64,000 nt of DNA from the IMG/VR virus record IMGVR_UViG_3300043773_000921, positions 1-64,000 of that record. The stretch is one strand, 5' to 3'. Each line of letters begins with the position of its first letter. Positions within the stretch are counted from its first letter, which is position 1. Positions 61,301 through 64,000 of this stretch are shown piece by piece. Origin of the DNA: a virus. The notes under the pieces were generated by a model that was given only the letters and a program-made list of their open reading frames with translations, was not told the DNA's origin and searched no databases. The translations under genes were made by a program, and so were the position numbers.

Positions 61301-64000
61301 TAATCGATAAGAAACTTTTTAGGCAATACTTCACCAAAAAACGATCTACTTGTGTCAAACTGATTCTTAAGAATATGGTACAATGCCAACAATGTTTGTG
61401 TTTCATTTGACAACTTATTAAAGCCATCTCTAAGCATTTCATTTTCATTAGCGTTTTGCACTCTTGACTTTTGAACTTCAAGATAATCCATACGGTTGTA
61501 TGAATACTTTTCTATTCTATCTATAAACTCATACGCAGATTCAAGATCTTGTGCAGTAAACTTACTACCCATTTCTTTCAACCTTTGCATTTCTGATTGT
61601 CTTATGACTTGATCAAAAAACTCAGGGAAGTTTGAAATAAAGTTTCTTACACCAATAGGATTACCAATATTATGCATCATTCCATTTGACGTTGCCGAAC
61701 CAGATGTCATTGGAAGCGTAAGAATGTTAAACTTTTCTAATGCTTTAAATATATCTTCTTTTACTTCTGATTCAAAACCATTGTTGTTGATTTCGGAAAG
61801 ATACAAATGGACAAAATACTTACTAATCTCTTCTTTTAAAACTATGCTTTTAGCTTCTGGAAGTATATCGTAAGCAATGTTATCTGTTATGGTGTCTATC
61901 ATAGATTGTATTTCCGTAGACTCTATGTTAAATATTGAAGAGTTAATGTCTTTAAACATTTGCGATGCTCTAAAACTTTCCATTACATCTGGCCTAGAAA
62001 GCAATATAGATGCAAAATCAAATATCTTGTGGTAGTCTTCGTAGTAGTTTATTACTTCTCCGGTTACAGGCGACTCTATACTATCTCTCATATAAGAAAA
62101 ATCAACCTGAGCCATAGTATTGGCTTTTGTTTTAAAAGCTGTTTCTCTTACTGCTTCAATAGGTTTTTTCTCATTAGGGTTAGCATCAAAATAATCACCT
62201 ATTGTACTGCTTGCTCCATTGTCTTTTTTCCAACTGTTAAATCTGTCATAGATACCAATAAGTTCATCAATAGTATAACCAGTGGCAAATGTAAAATCGT
62301 TTTCAAACTTCTTTTGATCATAAGCTTTAGATTGTTTAAACTGATTGATATTAGCAACCTTAACTAAATCGCTCATAATATCACCAAGCATAGCATATTT
62401 TGTAACAAGATATACTTCATTGATATAATTAGGATCTGTTTTTCTAGAAAGGTTTCTATTTTTATCAAGATTGTCTTTATAAGATTTTAGGTCTTTGAAA
62501 AACTTCTTATACTTTTCAGACAATAACTTGCTTTCATTATTTATATTTACTAGGTTATCAGCAGGCGACATACTAGCTATACTAGTAACAATATCATATG
62601 ATGCTTGAACATCTTTAGAGTTAAGCGCTTTTTCTATTTCAGCTTTAAACTCATTATCTGTAATTTCATCAAGATTGTTTTTAATAAAGTTGTCTAGTAC
62701 GTTTTTAAGGATATTGTGTTTTTTAGAAATTTCTTTACTAATATTATTAATATTGATATTTCTAATCATAGATAACAAAACATCACCTTTGTTTTCTGTT
62801 TGAGCAGTTGCTATTGCTGTATTTATAAATGCCTCATCATATCCTACATCATTGATAAGAAATGAAACCATACTATCAAAAATATCACTATTTTTATTTA
62901 AGTTATTTTTGTATTGTTCTTCATATTCTGAACCATGAGCTTGTAGTTTTTTGTAATAGTTGTATGCCGTATTGTAGTAAGATCTTGAAAATCCACCATT
63001 GTACATACCTGAGTTTGATTTGACATAATTAAATATGTCTTTATTTGCATCAAGTTTCAAGAAGTTTAATACTGCATCCACTTCATTCATATTTTCATTA
63101 CCGGGTATTGATCTCATGTAATCATGAATATCCTTTGGCGCAAACATCATAGCAGATGCCATATCAGCATTATTCATTGTAATATTCATGGCGCCTAAAA
63201 TCAACAACTTTGGATTATCCGTAGCTGCATTTATAAGCATCTCCATATACACTGGAACTTTGCTGTATTCATCTTCTAACTGGCCGATAGCATTTTCTAC
63301 TTTGTTAATCTTAAAGTTGTAAATACTTGAATCTATGCCTCTTCTTTGGTTCATACTATAACCAGAATAAAGCAATGTTTGTAGTTTCTGAGCATTAGCA
63401 AACGGACCTACTGCTTGTCCATCCATTGCAATATTTCTATACACAAATGAATGTCCAATGTTATGAGCTAAGTCACCATCTTTAAACAATTCTCTATATG
63501 TACCATCTGCAGCTTTTTTAACCGGGTCAAGGTCAATAGCGGCCATAGTAAGCTCAGCATTTAATGGGTCTGAATAGTATCTTTGAAGGTGTCTGATTAG
63601 TCTGTTGTTAATAACCTTAGCTTCTTCATTAGATAATGCATCGTAGTTGCCATCTTTCTTTTGCTTATCTTTCCAGTTGTTGTATTCCAAAATAGACATC
63701 TTACCAGAGTCAAGCATTGTACTTGACAAATAGTAGATTGTAAACTGGTCAACGTCTTGGTCAGAACCATCAATAAGGTTTTTGATAGTATTTACATAAC
63801 CAACAGAACTAGCATCATTTATAAACCCTACAATGTTGTTAATAAAACCAGAACCTGGTCCTGATGGAGTACGCATGCCAATGTTATCTTTTAGCGTTAT
63901 GGCTACAGATGTTATAGCATCGGTATATTTGTCAACTAAGTTTGCTATTTCAGATTGAGCAAAAGCAGTAGACTCTTCAGCCAGTCTTGTTCTTAGTTCT
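55303..64000 (-). CDS. Giant virion/ejected protein with HEFAH metallopeptidase motif (partial, runs off right edge)
   Basis: The reading frame does not start at 63876: the frame is open through 64000 (the codons before the Met read ...TLKDNIG), so at least 2898 codons are visible and the start is outside the window. The protein is helical and charged over most of its length. A zincin-like motif, VAIHEFAHPL, is encoded at 59518-59532 (minus strand), with LEAIPTY as possible third ligand, and a hydrophobic segment (LIAMATFTGIMAGVYLLADS) lies near the C-terminus. crAss-like phages encode giant proteins after the tail genes, some forming the virion RNA polymerase; I see no DxDxD-type polymerase motif here. 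An injected or internal virion protein with protease activity is the best guess. Confidence 0.78.
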   Translation of the reverse strand, partial: ELRTRLAEESTAFAQSEIANLVDKYTDAITSVAITLKDNIGMRTPSGPGSGFINNIVGFINDASSVGYVNTIKNLIDGSDQDVDQFTIYYLSSTMLDSGKMSILEYNNWKDKQKKDGNYDALSNEEAKVINNRLIRHLQRYYSDPLNAELTMAAIDLDPVKKAADGTYRELFKDGDLAHNIGHSFVYRNIAMDGQAVGPFANAQKLQTLLYSGYSMNQRRGIDSSIYNFKINKVENAIGQLEDEYSKVPVYMEMLINAATDNPKLLILGAMNITMNNADMASAMMFAPKDIHDYMRSIPGNENMNEVDAVLNFLKLDANKDIFNYVKSNSGMYNGGFSRSYYNTAYNYYKKLQAHGSEYEEQYKNNLNKNSDIFDSMVSFLINDVGYDEAFINTAIATAQTENKGDVLLSMIRNININNISKEISKKHNILKNVLDNFIKNNLDEITDNEFKAEIEKALNSKDVQASYDIVTSIASMSPADNLVNINNESKLLSEKYKKFFKDLKSYKDNLDKNRNLSRKTDPNYINEVYLVTKYAMLGDIMSDLVKVANINQFKQSKAYDQKKFENDFTFATGYTIDELIGIYDRFNSWKKDNGASSTIGDYFDANPNEKKPIEAVRETAFKTKANTMAQVDFSYMRDSIESPVTGEVINYYEDYHKIFDFASILLSRPDVMESFRASQMFKDINSSIFNIESTEIQSMIDTITDNIAYDILPEAKSIVLKEEISKYFVHLYLSEINNNGFESEVKEDIFKALEKFNILTLPMTSGSATSNGMMHNIGNPIGVRNFISNFPEFFDQVIRQSEMQRLKEMGSKFTAQDLESAYEFIDRIEKYSYNRMDYLEVQKSRVQNANENEMLRDGFNKLSNETQTLLALYHILKNQFDTSRSFFGEVLPKKFLIDYSKFLKEVLPTKEISQDLNNISDMILSNTSLDLLKNEKRIYKDGKEFSQAPSAWYGVAKHYKKTIQTQKSKVGTTIRTYALATTNGINGVALTQGSATRTSLSNVVPFDSVINMYNDTDAMGNPITISLSYTPTILRNLNIPMSFALNLRPHAYIKNILHGHLENDIQKAIKRQTQEGVELTPQDVLQIVNDVMSRDLNNVYNKKGIPALQDKETAMDMENMIRNNVFNLTVNSILQKHGPNADAVLQSLDGKMLKDEYYYSDIAPSYTLHAALNMLKAEGKPFTIENLRAIESIPSIEIFSDTYGVQSNEDAPLVNLLGTFGNYFTRENARDSGYVVAVNMKGPNGVGTKDLFYEAAKEIFQDTSLKNDQLNTLLANILIADSIGMSTANMKNRINSLSTVSTSNIDLLKEVAFKTYYKHVDRNIDEDISKRHSTKYHNINKSIAEGKITELFGSIKSTVETLQRYQETPYEVGDMIHFPDGIVGIVINVTSENNVNYVINHKLTDNRNIFNAQRAVVSLENIMQKNNTRFALDGFVRTIAGIMPNVEYRYVNDEEARQIQRSEHDSVSFYQDGIVYINVDKADRGVAIHEFAHPLTLAMQIEKPELFNAIAQQVSQSSVMDYVRKMYKDDLDTEEAMILEAIPTYIQFRYYARLAHEMSPEERANWEMFFAEAGSIFKEALIGDVNAESSIDNVDFKTADLNSISDAILNDMLKGKEFVVRNKEAFNIARFLPYTMRASSASSVKNINLTNIDTLFQRKSHNTKDDKARRQIMDSIQGNTFSGLSGTYDLTMRNKDFYDPNGNYDQKRKEKFIAQIVENEMAFYGGIEKNIIQFLDELKDLEPLAAAKQSLFASWNKRYDLPNATEVQKEQLTQNVIKMMNKLGYNPNLDKAMMLSEAEQTLGLKLPNGVKLDNTIVIVHNIGKPAQEISILNVSPEYLSNHGVEKNNIAAAFIGENLTNKEKKRAKKLQNVTLSNDNGHIEAVKTAIIAMAIKKSSPGTVIRKVGAMHVNGSNISVRSRDVDDTVRQIELLVDNVPQLRDNLEVDIRDIVSDKTLYNMNLYKVPVGTRLLNYFRTLISTLKPNDNYKKSVQNTIDQGIKVFENGDNSFYQDIQKAVFGRIMHLAEELDSDVAKAANEEYQFLLQTYRELTGYNEINTQRFNELSFDEKLIQTADRWTGQIRTWLFDQVDLASRKGVDEMVPFNKELNKRTKTLNTLSGNILSYGLDKSHDLFKPLFKKATGYDQNGKEVPISTHEIHCDINDAETARALANREITTEQLEFGKWLADSMYEEFVQYVMTVERKNISQRANMTEVELRAAAENEVARRYKRGMMPVFIRSTGSALSEGKLMDALNMYMKNAGRFIGGALYEEFTQTEDAEYQKESFRKLMSPFWNQFQNAELYGGSFRMKLLGLDLKVRNQDRSLEVIAPELQNSLSYNLQNIGNYTMMASKRTKYMQRAVASANIAMDMLRGEEAMRGVNTKDAREHVENYINRQIYGNLPEMPKVMLGNISVNIDYMLDASNRFINMAHLAVKPGVAMKNVVATTSKLLINALINQISGKNFNIANVTRAVEQMFSNGEKIRALNEKYQFVNMSEKDLINHFQHVISKANATEPDAQMILNWFGDYYNQLIGGIAQMINDGTYDAHDDEGNYDETKDKRFVGEDGEYIKNAIIEQQYKEGYHVLDNGKMTHAYTQRQENHVKLQVQRFVGELTDPKYKNLASSYSFVRAASSMRSYMYNVAQAWWKNPSQTVHLGDFKVIEIDGKKEPVWAPELTEGMINTLIYCAKGLRNFVKTGTFDDYKNMSSFQKRNLIAMATFTGIMAGVYLLADSMLYDEDRKKVKKYRYEKDPKTGKRKRVDIDEPWISERLLSMLYDTKYDMPLKGDLSMTEMFAKNILLKGVEEQLSYVSPYRMFQDIGNMPSTHIMQADNVAQTFVSTLMLPWTLYQQQDIEGITNELDEYFYDLSKNMPLGGGYRDVHDTYDYMLNYIGESTKK

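Noticed and set aside
1-64000. Possible TAG (amber) recoding, as known in some crAss-like phages
   Set aside because: Several genes end in TAG (for example 33432, 35520, 40151, and minus-strand genes at 5244 and 30414), and long genes have no internal TAG.
55303-64000. Virion RNA polymerase subunit
   Set aside because: Giant size fits, but I find no DxDxD/DFDGD-type catalytic motif.
1-64000. CRISPR array, integrase or insertion sequence
   Set aside because: No regularly spaced repeats, no integrase or transposase motif seen.

Overview
The window is one piece of a large double-stranded DNA tailed phage that infects a Bacteroidetes-type host, most probably a crAss-like phage (Crassvirales). 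The reasons are the gene order terminase large subunit, portal, acidic scaffold-like protein, roughly 500-residue capsid protein, then a chain of ring/adaptor-like proteins ending in a very long tail protein; a giant virion protein of at least 2,898 residues; an opposite-strand block with ERF, SSB, ParB-like and Gp157-like genes; AT-rich DNA; A-rich start sites with few Shine-Dalgarno sequences; and short secreted proteins whose signal peptides end in AFGQ/LFAQ/AFSQ, as in Bacteroidetes. TAG and TAA are both used as ordinary stops, so I see no stop-codon recoding. Assignment rests on reading motifs and synteny, not on a database search.

Layout. (1) 1-31227, minus strand: read in transcription order this starts with a short unit (31227 to 28349: HeH-like protein, two small proteins, a class II aminoacyl-tRNA-synthetase core enzyme, a tail-anchored coiled-coil protein, RusA resolvase) that ends in a clear intrinsic terminator at 28294-28323. 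After it come fibre/adhesin-like genes, two small membrane proteins that may be a holin and partner, TerL, portal, scaffold, capsid, ring proteins, the 1358-residue tail protein and two related proteins at the left edge that are separated by a single in-frame TAA. (2) 31228-31387: divergent promoter region. (3) 31388-51433, plus strand: about 40 tightly packed, often overlapping genes. Those I can name are a DUF3846-like protein, Gp157-like protein, glucosaminidase lysin, ERF recombinase, SSB, ParB-domain protein, RadC/JAB protein, a small HELMH metallopeptidase-like protein and a spore-photoproduct-lyase-like radical SAM enzyme. Most others are small and unrecognised. (4) 51440-64000, minus strand: amidase endolysin, tail-collar/receptor-binding protein, two structural proteins and a giant protein that runs out of the window.

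The start of the plus-strand block carries the most unusual non-coding DNA: a perfect 16-bp palindrome matching the bacterial centromere site parS (31888-31903) with nearby direct repeats, and about 250 bases of consecutive hairpins (32716-32970), including a three-way junction with a possible pseudoknot, which I read as a candidate structured RNA. Several intrinsic terminators divide the plus-strand block into transcription units.

How the parts fit: the plus-strand genes supply DNA handling (annealing, ssDNA binding, possible partition, UV repair) and small host-takeover candidates; the minus-strand genes build, fill and attach the particle and lyse the host. Lysis functions are spread over both strands. 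The parS match, the AsnRS-core enzyme, the SPL-like enzyme, the hairpin-rich RNA region and the split protease-like pair at the left end are the items most worth following up.
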